From assembly GCA_033030425.1 (NCBI GenBank), contig JAUFSD010000018.1, forward strand, positions 620,001 to 684,000: 64,000 nt of DNA. The letters are read 5' to 3'. A program made the position numbers and the translations under genes. The DNA comes from Verpa conica (lineage: Eukaryota; Ascomycota; Pezizomycetes; Pezizales; Morchellaceae). Positions within the stretch are counted from its first letter, which is position 1. Every line of letters starts with the position of its first letter. Shown in pieces: positions 47,943-59,640 of this stretch. The notes under the pieces were generated by a model, which saw nothing but the letters and a program-made list of their open reading frames with translations, was not told where the DNA came from and ran no database searches.

Positions 47943-49171
47943 ATGCCTATCTATTTCACTTTTATTGGAAGAGTTCTCTCTGTTACTGGTGTTGGTGGAT
48001 TCAAAGCTGCTAAAGTATCCCATGAGGATGGTGAGGGTATTATTCATGAGGTGGCAATCAAGTACTTTCAGAGCTCTGAGAATGCTCTGTATCCTGATCG
48101 TGTGTATTTGTTCAATGGAACAGTCATTTTCACTGCTGGAAAGGTTCCCGTGGTAAGCATATACAAATCCAGCTTTCCATTTCTCTCTAAATTGCTTTTG
48201 AAGTTAATATCTATTTAGTATTCACTCATCCGTAATACTGAGCTCTTTCATAATACTTCTATTGATAAATCTATTGCCAACAATGTCTACTGCACCTCCA
48301 CTGTTACTATGCTTTCTGATTTGGTCAAAATGCCCGATACAAGTTTCTCCCACTTTCAAGGCCAGATATATCAGTATAATAGTGAGGCTAGAGAGGACGT
48401 TGTTGTAAGTATAAGCTAGAATTAAGTAAAATAAAGGAAATACTAACTAGTATAGTGTACGGTTACCTTTCTTATAGATACCAAAGTTCCATTATTTGCC
48501 AAATTAGTCACCTATCTGCAGTCGGGAAAAACATTAGATATAGCTTTCAAGTATATCTATGAAACTGATATTGATCGTGGTATGTAAACCCTCTAAATTG
48601 ATACCCGTCAGTACTAATACTTTATATGGTGAATACAGCTTATGCTTTTTCTTTGGCCATCAGCTTCTCACGGGATTTGGTTCCTAAGGAAGACAAGGCT
48701 TCTATATTTCAAACTCCCAAATCAAAACGCAAAGTACTGCTGGGTCCACTTACAGCATCTACCAGCCCAATCAAAACTATCAAACCAGATCCTGATAGTA
48801 GTATGACCTCACCCTTTTCTTCTCCGAACAGTATAAAGCCTAGCAGAAATCTGTTCAGCAGCTTCCGTAAGATTATCCAGCTCTCTGAATTATTTAAAAC
48901 AATAATTAACGTATACATACAATCTATAGAGAAGAAACAACCAGTTTCCAGTTCTGACAGAGATAGTGGTGGTATAGAAACACCATCTACTCCTGCCAAC
49001 AGCCTCATTATACCAGCTACAGAGGCTTCTGGTAGCAACGATCATGGGTTTGAAGAGATTGATATGTTGGAGACTTCCGAGAATGATGAAGATGAGTTGG
49101 GATTAGCAGATACTACTTCAAAAAAAAAGTATCATAATACGAAGAAGGCAAAAGGAAAGGGCAAGGCTTGA
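47943..49171 (+). CDS. Unrecognised four-exon gene upstream of the Helitron Rep-helicase
   Basis: Exons 47943-48152, 48219-48408, 48478-48579 and 48639-49171 give 344 residues with matched phases. I do not recognise the family. The first about 190 residues look like a beta-rich domain with short strand-like segments (YFTFIGRVLSV, RVYLFNGTVIFTAG, FSHFQGQIYQY, LDIAFKYIYE), loosely like an OB-fold; this is inference only. The rest is Ser/Thr/Pro-rich, then acidic (DMLETSENDEDELG), and ends in a basic KKKYHNTKKAKGKGKA tail that could be a nuclear signal. It stops 122 bp before the Rep-helicase start, in the same direction, and its intron style and Thr/Ser/Gln-rich codons match that gene. That suggests it belongs to the same element. 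Confidence 0.5.
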
Positions 49172-49387
49172 GAATAGGGACAGACATTGTATTTAGTTTT
49201 ATATCCTGGGTTTTTTTTTTACTTTCTGGTGGAAATTATTGGTATTTGTTGATAGCTAATCAAGGGGATTTTTTATGGTATTCAGGGTTAATAATGTCTT
49301 ATCCATTCCGTTCCTATATTCCACAGTCAGATGCAAATCTTATAAACAGAGACAGATCCAGTGCAAACGGCAACATACAAAACCATC

Positions 49388-49475
49388 TTTTTTAGGTCAT
49401 AGTTTATACTGCATACCAGATTTTGTACCCAGAATAATAAAATCACTTGAATAAAAAAAAAAAACAAAAAAAAAA
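49388..49475 (+). mobile_element. Extremely 5'-truncated LINE copy with 15-bp duplication
   Basis: 88 bp made of the last part of a LINE 3' UTR (TTTTTTAGGTCATAG...) plus an A-rich tail. ACATACAAAACCATC stands on both sides (49373-49387 and 49476-49490). The 3' UTR matches the LINE at 56081-58276 on the other strand. It breaks the N-terminal part of the Rep-helicase frame. Confidence 0.88.
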
Positions 49476-52400
49476 ACATACAAAACCATCACCTTATTTC
49501 AGTTACTTCGAATATTGAAACTGAAGACACCAGAGCTTTATTCACCACCTATTCTTTTATTCAGCATAACAATCAAAGCTCCCGAGGAATAGTACAACCA
49601 AATCCATCACAGTTAGCTCCAGCAGAAGTAAATCATCTCTCTTTACCGTCTTCTATTCCACCTCAATCAGCTCCTCAGAATGCTGTATATTCTCCTAGCC
49701 TAGCTTTTAAAAAAGTTCTTCAACTTTTTAGATCAATATACGACAAAGCTTTCCCTAGTACACCATGCTCTTTCTGTTCAATCCTACTGCTTCCACGTCA
49801 TATACACTGGATCACTAAGAATGCCAGTCAATCGTACCCATTGACTGAAATATTTGGTGTTCCTACTACGGAGAGGTTAAAAGGTGACAGCATTCAGATT
49901 GCTGTTTGTGTTCATTGCAAGACTAAGCCTAAAGAACCTCTATCAGCTGGTCCATGGCCTGAAGTCTTATTAGTATTGGCTCAACGGTCTCGTGTCTTTC
50001 TTAGTCCAATTTCTCTACAAACGAATTTAGGCAGAACCATCAGTCATTCAGAGCATATAAACCCATATTCAACCTACAGAACAGTAACAGGTAATTCTTT
50101 TACTTACTATCCTTCTGTAAACCTTACTAATAGTATATTGCAGGCAAAATGAGCTTGTCTAAAAATCCCTGTGCTATTGCACTTTTTAGTGGCTGTATTG
50201 GAGCTTTTCTAGAAAGTTCTAGAAATGTATTTGATGGAGGACATGATACTCACCAGCTAGAGCTTTGCCGCAGCTGGCTTCTCCAGCACAATCCACTATT
50301 TCTCCGTTATGATGTTAGAACTGAACTTCAACTACATTCTCTACCAACGGCATCCCTTTCCACTCTAAGTAGTGAAGAAGAATTAAGACCATTGAACCGT
50401 CCAGATATTGTCCTAAATCCTTTCAATTACCCTCCAGATACAACAAATGAAGACCACCGTAACTTCCGCTTACCTGTTGGCTCTCTTCCAAATCAGTCAT
50501 CTCCTAGTAGCCCTATTGGACTATCCCGCTCAGATCCTGCAATAGAACCTCTATTATTTCCAGTATTGTATCCTTGGGGCCATGGTCAGTGGACTCTACC
50601 AGCAAAAGAAGACAGAACACCTTACCACAACACCCATCTTGCTGATGCAAAGCTGAAGCTTAACTCAGTAGTTTCTCACTTCCGTGATGATCACTATTGG
50701 CCAGCCTGGACATATATGGAGATTGAAGCCTCCCGTATCTTTCAGAACAATATCCGTCTGACTAAAGGTCAAGCCCAGCGCTCAGCTGATCAGAGATACA
50801 CCATAAATCAACTTCTACAACCAAGTCAGTATGGTCCATGGTCAATAGTCAACGAAGAATTAACAACAACTGTTCCCAAGTTTATACGTACTGGTGATTC
50901 TTTCTTTATTGGAGCAGAAGCAAAGGTCCGCTGCATGCTTCAAACATTTGGAATCCCTACTCTATCTGTTACCACAACCTTTTCAGAACGCTGGTCTCAA
51001 TATCAGCAGATTCTACTCCAGTCAGGTAATCATGATCCTCTTCCTTCAAACCGCCCATGGGATGCTGTTCAGTACTATTATGAAAGATGGCACTGGATAA
51101 AGACAGCATACTTTAGAGACCATAAGGTTTCTGGCTTTGGTCAGTTGCGGGAGTTGGTGGAGCGCCATGAATTCCAGTTAAGAGGTGCAATCCATACTCA
51201 CTCACTTTTATGGACGGAAAAGACTCAACAGGAGTTGATTGAAATCAATTTTGTCCGTGCTGATATCCCTGATGCTGTACTGGAGCCTGAGCTATATCAG
51301 CTAGTACTCGATCACCAGATTCACTGTTGTGATATCAGGCTTTGTGGTAGAGATGATACAATGACTGGTCCTTGCCGTAAAGGCTTTCCTGCAGAACTCT
51401 CATTAGTAACCTATCAAAAGCATGGAGAGATCAGATATACCTACTGCAGGTTGACAGAAGCAGATTGTTATGTTGTTCCTTATTCACCCCAGCTTCTACT
51501 GCTCTGGCAAGCTCATTGCAACGTACAATACTGCACCTCAGGTGGTCTGGCAAAGTATATTTCAAAATATGTCACCAAAGCTGAACCTAAATCTCTTGTC
51601 AATATCCAGAGCAATGATCATACATTGTCTCATTTACTCTCTCGTAGAATAGGTTCCATGGAATCCATGGTCCTACTTCTTAGCTTTCCTATATTTCAAA
51701 TGTCAAGTGGTTGCATTTATCTTCCAACATCTACTCCAACAGAACGCATCTCTGTAGTCAAACCTGCTTGGCTATTAGAACAAGAAGAGGAAGGAGACTC
51801 ACCTTACTATCCAGATGCTATTGATAAGTACTTTGCAAGGCCTTCTTGCTACCATTTCGAATCATTAACCTACTTCAAATATCATTCCCAGTATAAAATA
51901 GAACGTCATCAATGCAGAAGCAAAAGTAAATTCTGGAAAGATGATACTAACAGCTTTGTCTATGCCCGTCAAAAGGTTATTCTTTCCCTTGACTGCTGAT
52001 TTCTAATCCAATACCAATACTCTCATAGCCAATATTAATCAGAACTGCCTACCGAAGGCTTGCAGATGGAGAATCTTTTTTCTTCTGCAAGCTTCTTGAG
52101 CTCGATTCTTGGAGATCAGATAATGAGATTGCCGGATATGGGCAATACGGCTCCTATAAGGAACATCTATTAGCCAAGCACCCTAGACTTTATTATCAAC
52201 TCATTTCAACGTACCAGCAGGAAGTCCAACTCACACGCCTTCACTTATCAGATATCTATTTGGAACTTATCGACACTATAACAGCAACAACAAGCCAGTC
52301 AGTCAAAAAAATCATCAATAACCAGCTCCTAGAGTTGCAACATCTACCCCCTCCCGTCCTCAATCAAGCTATTGTTTTTGATCTCCAGCCTGAACAGTAC

Positions 52401-53349
52401 CAAGCCTACAGCAAAATAACTCAAGCTATTACTGGAACCCGCCCTACAAGCCCAAGTGTTAAGCTTTTTATCACGGGCCCTGCTGGTACAGGGAAATCAT
52501 ACCTGTTGTGTGCTCTCCAACAATGGTTCACAAGTCAACACCTTCCACATCTCCTTCTTGCACCCACAGGTATTGCTGCAAATAATATCAATGGCCAAAA
52601 AATTCATTCTGCACTACATATAGGTGGTTCTGACGGAGGTGGCTTTAAGTCAAGTGTATTCCAGTCACCTGAAAGAACTCAGTCATTGCAAAAAGTTAGA
52701 GTTATAGTGATCAATGAGATTTCAATCGTAAACACAGACCTTTTTGAGTTTGTATCCTCTTTATTTGCCCGTCTTCACAACAATATCAGACCTTTTGGCA
52801 ATATCCACATTATTTGTCTAGGAGATCTCTTGCAACTTCCACCAGTTACCGGCTTAAAAGTCTTTCACTCCAGTCTCTGGAAACTCTTCAGCCCTCTGTT
52901 CCTGAAAACCTCTATCCGTCAAAATGAAGACTTGGACTTTTTTCAGCTCCTAAATGATCCCCGCTTTGGTTATATTAGCTCTCATAGCCAACAACTTATT
53001 AATCAAAAAATCCAAAGCTTTCAAACACGGGATCAAACCTATCTTACAACCCACTTAGTATCCCTCCGCCAAACTGCTACAAACATCAACAGTCTTTTGC
53101 TTGACTCTTTACCGGACAGTCAGAAACATATACAATATGCAATAGACCGTGAAGAAGGAAATCAGCTAGAAGGAAGTCAGAACTCTCGCACATTCAAAAT
53201 GGGTACTAACTATCCTGCTGAAGTGGTTTGTGTACCAGGTGCTAAAGTCATGTTTCTCAATAACATCATGATGGCTTTGGGAATATCAAATGGCACTTGT
53301 GGTGTTATCGTAGAGCTGAGAGATAATGGGTTGCCAACAGTAGCATTCC

Positions 53350-54501
53350 TGTAAAACTGGCCTATACAATTGTCCAGGCTACGTCCCGTCAAGCTCAGAG
53401 TTCAGTTCGAAGGTATAAAATACTCACTACCAAGGTCTCCTCAGTCAACGGTAGTAGTTGTTCCTTTAAATCGCACAAGAGAGCTACGAACTACGATATC
53501 GTCAAGACTCACTAGAGTTAGTTAGATAGAGCAGAAAGTTGTTCAGTTGAAGTTCGAAAGTCACAAACAAGATGTTTATAACAGAGTTATAAGGTAGTTC
53601 GATAGATTCAAGTATATTGATAAGATTCGTTCTTCCCGTTGATGTTCTGGTAAAGAGACAAATCTGCCGACTATTTTATATACCGCGGTTTGGGCTCGCG
53701 GATTTATTCTAAATCCTAATACAAACGCCTGGGAACCCCCGAAGACCCTGAAAACCTGCCAAGCAATCACACCATACAATACAAATCTTACAACACACTG
53801 AAAACGCCAATACAAATACATTCCCCCCATACTTATACAAGTCCCGACCAATCCAAGCACTTTGTCCCGGCCCTATCGTCTATTCTAGTCAAGCCCGAAG
53901 GTGTACTAGAGTAATGCAATCATGTAAAGCTGTTAGTGAACCAATCTGTACTCTGCGGACGGGCCGATAAGTGTACTAACCACCGTATCTGTTCCGTCCT
54001 TGCATGTTCCCTCGTGGCAGAGAGTCACCAAAGCCCTTTGGTACTAATCAGCAAGCAGTACTGGGAAGTGGGGCCTTCCTTCATACCGTTAGTTTGTCAA
54101 GAAACATGCCCCGACTAGCGGAGGGCACAACTCCGTCAGTTCTTATCCGATTTCCTCGATTCTTTCACCAGTCAGCTCTAAATCATGCCCTCTCATATAC
54201 CCTCTGGATTTGGTTCGGACGGACGAATTTTCCTGACGCTCCAGGGGTTACTTTTGTGGTCCAAAGCTTGTGTTTTTATTATGCGTTTACAGCAACTCTG
54301 CGGGGCCCCCCCAGCACCCAGTGGGTGGCATAGTGGGGCGCCCTACAGGAGATAGCCGCCAGCAATAATATTCCCACGCGCTTCTCCCCAAACCCCTATT
54401 GCGTTTCTCAAGAAACGAACAAGGGATTTAGTTACCTAGATAGTCAAACAAGTGGTCTTCATGGTTCCCAGAAATACTCCTCTTATCAGGTGCCTACAAC
54501 A
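53350..54501 (-). mobile_element. Solo LTR, family C, in the Helitron helicase
   Basis: 1152 bp in minus orientation (TGTAAAACTGGCC at the left edge, GGTGCCTACAACA at the right edge). ATTCC is found at 53345-53349 and 54502-54506. Removing LTR plus one ATTCC rejoins the helicase frame from TVAF to PTIEGIR, followed by a normal intron (about 54525-54598) and the last exon with motifs V and VI. It is very close in sequence to the chromovirus 5' LTR, so the insertion is young. Confidence 0.92.
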
Positions 54502-54929
54502 ATTCCCTACTATAGAAGGCATACGTGTAAGTACTTCAAATCAATTTGTATAAGTATTAAGGTTTGATAGACTTACTAATAAGTACTGAAACATAGATGG
54601 TAGAAATACAGCTGCACACTATATATTTCCACCACAACGGCATTGCATATTCACGCACCCAGCTACCTATTCAGAATGCCTTTGCACTCACCATCCATAA
54701 AACTCAGGGTTTGTCATTGAATAGAATCTGCTTGACATTAGATGCTACAGTCTTCAGCGTTGGTCAAGCCTATACAGCAATAAGTAGAGCTAAATGGTGG
54801 AAAGATATAGCTATTAGCTCATTTGACCCTCTAGCTATCAAAGCCGATCAAGAAGCTATTCAAGAGTATAAGCGTCTTGAAGCATTGATAGCTATATAAA
54901 TATTAAATCCATCATGTCTTAATGCGGCA

Positions 54930-55250
54930 ATAGTAGTGAAGGCAACAGTAGTAGTAACGGTGGTAGCTGTAATAGCGGGCGGTAGCTATAGTAGGCGTTG
55001 TAGCTGTGCTAACAGAGATTGTTTTATTTGCAGTGGTAGCTGTGTTGGCGGTAGCTGTGTTAGCGGTTGTAGCTCTATTGAAGCGAGTAGCTGTTTAGGT
55101 GGAAATAGCTGTATAGGCGGAGATAGCTGTATAGGCGGAGATAGCTCTATTGGCGGAATTAGCAGTATTAGCAGAGTTGGCTGTATTGGCGGAAGGAGAG
55201 CTGTATCGGTGGAGGTGGCTGTATTGGCGGGAAGATAGCTGTACTGGTAA
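54930..55250. repeat. Minisatellite of 18-24 bp units
   Basis: Repeated TAGCTGTATNGGCGGAGA-like units, best ordered at 55080-55200, becoming irregular at both ends. It starts just after the stop of the Rep-helicase gene. All frames give low-complexity Gly/Ser/Cys peptides, so it is not called coding. No Helitron end was recognised in it. Confidence 0.7.
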
Positions 55251-55507
55251 AGATGGCAGCTGTATTTTTACGTAGCTGGCTTCAGTACAAAATAAAGAAA
55301 AATATAATAGTTACTTCCCACCGTACAATATGTTTCCACCAATTTGACTTCTCTTTTCTCTCCAGTACAGTCTCCTAAAACACTAACATGAAATACAAAG
55401 TAATTAACCAAGACATTGTCCTTTCACCTGATCCGAACCTTTCTGCCTTTCCCTTTTATCTTCCCTCAATCCTTTTCTCACTACCTGATGCTCCTTCCTA
55501 CTCTGTT

Positions 55508-58500
55508 TTAAATCCTTCTCTCTCCTTTTTTTCTTTTCTTTCTTTCCCGTTTCGGTATACCAGCCCTAGCATTAGCTTTATCCAAAACATCAAAAGTACT
55601 CTTATGCGCAAACAGGTCAATACTATTCCTAACTCCAGAAGTAATTTCAGTCACCTTATGAGCAATAATAGCACCCATAAACATAAAGCCTTCACCAATT
55701 GATACCTGAACTCTCATTTTTAGCTGCCAAAGAATCAAATCGCCACCTGTAAAGCCATTACCATACGGTGCAACTGCATTATAGCTGCTAGGTAGATCCA
55801 TCCAGTCTTGATGTGAAGCTGAAACATCACCTGTCTGTCCCCTATTGATACAGACTCCATGCCACGCACCAGCAACAGGCTTCAAAACCTCTCCTCATCT
55901 GGACTTGTACTTCAGCATCTGTTTAGTAACAGCTCCCGTAAGCCTAACATATTGCTCAGGATCCCTCATTCTCAGTTCATGAGACATAGCTTTAAACAAT
56001 CCCATATTCTGAGCTAACCAAGTACCCGAAGCTGGCTGATCTTGATGCAACTCTCTAGTCTCCTTCATAACATACATGTATTTTTTTTTTTTTTTTTTTT
56101 TTATATCAAGTGATTTTATTATTCTGGGTACAAAAATCTGGTATGCAGTTTAAACTATGACCTAAAAAGAACCCTTCCCCTTCCTAAAAGTAAAACCCGT
56201 CCCCCTTCAAAATTCCAAATTTGTAAAATTAACACAAAGAAAAGTTAACAAATAAAATGCACTGCACGTTTCTGTCCTTCTTTTGGTGACTTATTGTCTT
56301 GTTGCCGTTATACACGGGCTTGGTAGGATTGTTGACTCCTTATGATTCGGAGTAAGTGATAGAGGTGAGGGAGGACATGGTGGAGGGGGATGGCACTGGT
56401 GACGGGGGTGCCTTCTTTGGAAAATTGATCTTGTTTTGTACAACAAAGGCTCCGACAAGCAGCGATAGAGCTTCAGAGCTCCATATTTCTTCAAGGGAGC
56501 TAACACTGGGCAATAAAGAGTCTCTGGAGGCGGAAAGACTAGGGCAGTGTAGGAGCACGTGCTCCGTGGTTTCGGGAGAGATAAAACACCTGGGACAGAT
56601 GTCGGTTGTGTGGAGATTAATCCACGACTTGTGGGCGTTTAAGTAGCTCTTTTCCACACGCATTTGGTGGAGACGGGAAGACTGGTATTTATGAAGGGAC
56701 ATAAAATACGGTGTTGTGAGCGAACAGCCGTATTTGTAGTAATTGGGTGGGGGGTAGAGGGTCTCCCAATTCTTTAGGAGTTGTTGCTTGATAGCATCGA
56801 GTGACTTTTGTGGCTAAGATTGGAGCCTAGTAGTGGTTGTATAAGGGAGCCTAGGAACTCGATGGGCAGATGATTAACTCCTGCTTTGGCAGTCGAGTTC
56901 AATTTTTTGGGGGGATTGGGGAACCCTTTGAGAAGCTTGGAGTGTGAATAGCTCCGTTCAGGTGAAATGGTAGGAAAGGAAACGTCAAACCGGGCCGTGA
57001 CTGGATTGTTGAGGGGGTGGGCTGTTGCAACCCTGATGGCGTGTTTGACTTTAAGGTAATGAAGATAGAGCACTAGTGGGGGGGTGGAGGCCTCCGCCCA
57101 TAGGGCGTGTAGATTGGTTGCTCTGAAGCAGCCGAGGGCCCACCTGAGAACGGAGTTCCAAAAGACCTCCATTTCTTTTAGGGCTGAGGTGGGGGTAAAA
57201 AGAGTGGCACCGTAGGTAAGCATGGGGCAGATGGCGAGGGTGGCTAGTTTCCTGCAATTACTTGAGGAGAGCCCTTTCCCGGGGGAGGAAAATCTATGAA
57301 GAATGCCAAAGGAAGCCTGGGCTGAGGCCAGTCTTCTTAAAAAGTGATCGTTTGGGTTAAATGCAGGTGAAAACCAGTAGCCGACCCACCGGACTATTGG
57401 TTTTGGATGGAAGGTGTGCCCGTCGATGCACACCGGAAGGTGCGAGACGGGTGACTTGTCTCTGGGGGTGCGCCAGTGCATCAGTTCAGTTTTAGCAACC
57501 GAGAAGGACACGTTACGGGGGGCTGCATCGTTTTTAAGGCGATAGTAACTTCCTTGAAGTAAAAGAATGTTTTCCTCCACTGTGGGGGAGGCAACCGTGA
57601 CAGCAAAGTCGTCAACGTACGATAAGGTAATGCCTGGTGAGGGTTCCAAATGATGTAAAACGCTAACGTAAATAACAAATAATAAAGGAGAGATGGGGGA
57701 TCCTTGGGGGACCCCTACTTGAACGGGGACAGCTAGCTTGGGGGAGCCTTTGTAAAGAAGGGTAACCCAGCGGTCGGATAAAAAGGAAAGAATCCAATTA
57801 ACCATGTAGGAGGGAGCAGACTGCAAGGTGAGGATGGAGGCGAGGGTGTGTTTAACCACATTGTCAAAACCCCCTTTAATATCCAAAAAGAGAGTGGAAA
57901 CTTTAAGTTTAGCTAGCTGCATAGCTCTAATTTCATTGTAAAAGACTGTGGTGGCGTCTGAGGTGGAGAGGCCTGCGACTGAGCCGCATTGGTGTGGGTG
58001 TACTAGGCCGGTAGCTTTCGCTATTTTTGCCAGTCTGAGTGTAACTACTTTCTCCAGAATTTTTGAAAAGGTTTGGAGGAGTACAATTATTCAATAGGAA
58101 GAGGTGGCTGAGTAGTCGTCTTTGCCTGGCTTGGCTAGGACTACACCGTTTGCCTTTTTAAGAGAGAGTGGGTGGTACCCGTATTTTAAAAGAGGAGTAA
58201 AAATTCTGGGAATGACTGTCGGGTTAATTCTGTGAATGCCTTTCCATACCAAGTAAGGGATGGAGTCAGGGCCCGGCATAACATGCATGTAATCAGCCCA
58301 GATACCATAATGTCTAGTATCAAAAACTCCACGAGCTTCAGGATCCCCTCCACCACCCCTTCTCCTAGGAGTTCTATCAGGCAGTAAAGTATCTGATTCC
58401 CTCAAAGTATTAAGAAGAGCTGACTCTATCTTAAACCTGTACCCTAAAACAACTCCCTCGGAGTCCCTAATCTCCAATGGTCCAAGAGAAGAAGGATAGT

Positions 58501-58783
58501 AAGAGAAAGTTCTAATAGCACCAGAATGTTCTGCAATAGATGCTAGCAGTCCTGTCTCCCCCCCATGAAATCTGTCATAGAGTTTAAGGTAGGTAATAGG
58601 TGATATAGCAACAACTTGGTTCTGCCTCGTAGCCATCCAATCTCTCCAGATTTTCTTCACTTCTGCCTCCAGAGAACTTCTCCTAGGCATAGGGTAAGGA
58701 AGACTTTGACGGGTGAAAGCACTACTCTCAATTAGGTGGAGAACTCTGGCAGGATAGGTACTAGAAGTCATGTCTTTTCTCAC
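55508..58783 (-). pseudogene. 2-oxoglutarate/Fe(II) dioxygenase-like gene split by a LINE
   Basis: The N-terminal part (58783 to about 58292) is a fungal domain with SYYPSSLGPLEIRDSEGVVL and GYRFKIESALL. After the LINE the frame resumes at the duplicated target (YMYVMKETREL), meets an in-frame TGA at 55895-55897, and continues with SASHQDWMDLP, NGFTGGDLILWQL, GAIIAHKV and GVRNSIDLF. H-x-D (SHQD), the distal His (IIAH) and the Arg (GVRN) stand in the order of double-stranded beta-helix dioxygenases. The glycine-rich GGDL followed by the late His resembles the TET/JBP-like enzymes found beside fungal DNA transposons. The C-terminus is strongly basic (KRERKKRKKGERR). The function cannot be fixed: it could modify nucleic acid or be an unrelated dioxygenase. 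It is now inactive. Confidence 0.55.
56081..58276 (-). mobile_element. 5'-truncated LINE with 15-bp duplication
   Basis: 2196 bp on the minus strand, from mid-RT to an A-tail (plus-strand T run at 56081-56102). The RT part has PGPDSIPYLVWKGI, GVPQGSPISPLLFVIY and the catalytic YVDD in TLSYVDDFAV. The C-terminal zinc motif CPRCFISPETTEHVLLHC is in another frame. A stop (TGA at 58091-58093) and a frameshift near 56800 show it is dead. CATAACATACATGTA (56066-56080) and CATAACATGCATGTA (58277-58291) are the target duplication with one mismatch. The type fits Tad-like fungal LINEs. Confidence 0.9.
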
Positions 58784-59640
58784 CCGTCAGTTTATATTTT
58801 TTAAGGTAAAGCTAAGAAGATAAAAGATTAAATAGAGAGCAGGTAGCAGATAGCAGATGCATGATTCCATCATACGTGGGCTTTTAAAACCTCTCGCAGG
58901 AGGGTATACGGTGTAATCACGTCCACAGATCGAACAAGACGGGTGTTTATAATCTCTACCAGGAGGGCGCGTGAGCAGGTCACAGTCGCCAAATTTCAAC
59001 TTCGAAGGAGCGGACCTTTATTTCCCGAGAAAGCTTTATCCCCATGGCAAGGGTGCAGAATAGGGCAGAGACTCGAGTCAGACTCAGAGTCAAAACCGTA
59101 CCTGCGGGCCGAATTGCCACGCTTCACTGCTCTCTTCTTTCACGGAAAGAAGAGAAACTCCTTGTCAACCGTACATGTACGAGTCGATGCGGCCTAGGAG
59201 CGCTGCGTCTGTGAAGCGAACCTGGGGTGGGTTGCTAAACCCAATATCACACATACACACACACACACACACGCAAATAGAACACACAAAAGAAACTAAC
59301 GAAAGAGAGCTGGGAACCAACCTAAACAACGGTAGTGAGAACTGGAGTGGAAGCGGGAGCGGGATCGAGAGCGGAATCGAGGGCGGAATCGAAGGCAAGA
59401 ACGAGAACAGGAGCGGGATCGAGAACGAGAACGAGGGCGGGAGCGGGAGCGGGAGCGGGAGCAGGAGCAGGATCGAGAGCAAGAACGGATCGAGAGCAAG
59501 AACAGGAGCAATAACGGGAGCGAAAACGGGAGCTGGAGCTGGAGCGTGAACTGAAGGAGGAACGTTGTCTCTCAAGGCAGGAAAGTTATCTAATCACTAT
59601 CTACATATGTATGGTCAGCACAGGGACTCTATATCAATCG
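58784..59640. repeat. Spacer with CA microsatellite and GAGCGG-type array
   Basis: No gene recognised. A CA run lies at about 59250-59273. At about 59335-59550 short purine-rich units (GAGCGGGAGCGG, GATCGAGAGCGG, GAACGAGAACGG) are repeated in 6-bp steps. Frames through it are open but only encode Gly/Ser/Glu or Arg/Ser strings, so they are not called genes. Confidence 0.6.

Larger units (their letters stand above)
49294..54899 (+). pseudogene. Helitron Rep-helicase (RepHel), interrupted
   Basis: The reading starts at ATG 49294 (MSYPFRSYIPQ). A Cys-rich N-terminal part (CSFCSILL, CVHCKTK) is followed after an intron near 50091-50148 by the Helitron-like Rep domain. Its HUH motif is in RGAIHTHSLLW (about 51193) and its tyrosine motif is KYISKYVTK (about 51560). 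A break near 51975-52040 (intron or frameshift) leads to a Pif1-type helicase with GPAGTGKS, GDLLQLPPV, THLVSLR-like, TIHKTQGLSL and YTAISRAK motifs. Rep nicks and rejoins DNA and the helicase unwinds it for rolling-circle transposition. The gene carries an 88-bp LINE at 49388 and a solo LTR at 53350. The Walker B acid region reads VINEIS. Terminal TC/CTRR ends were not found. Confidence 0.82.

Noticed and set aside
54936..55238. A Cys/Gly/Ser-rich 100-codon secreted-type protein
   Set aside because: The frame is an 18-24 bp repeat, with no signal peptide of clear type and no stable repeat of cysteines.
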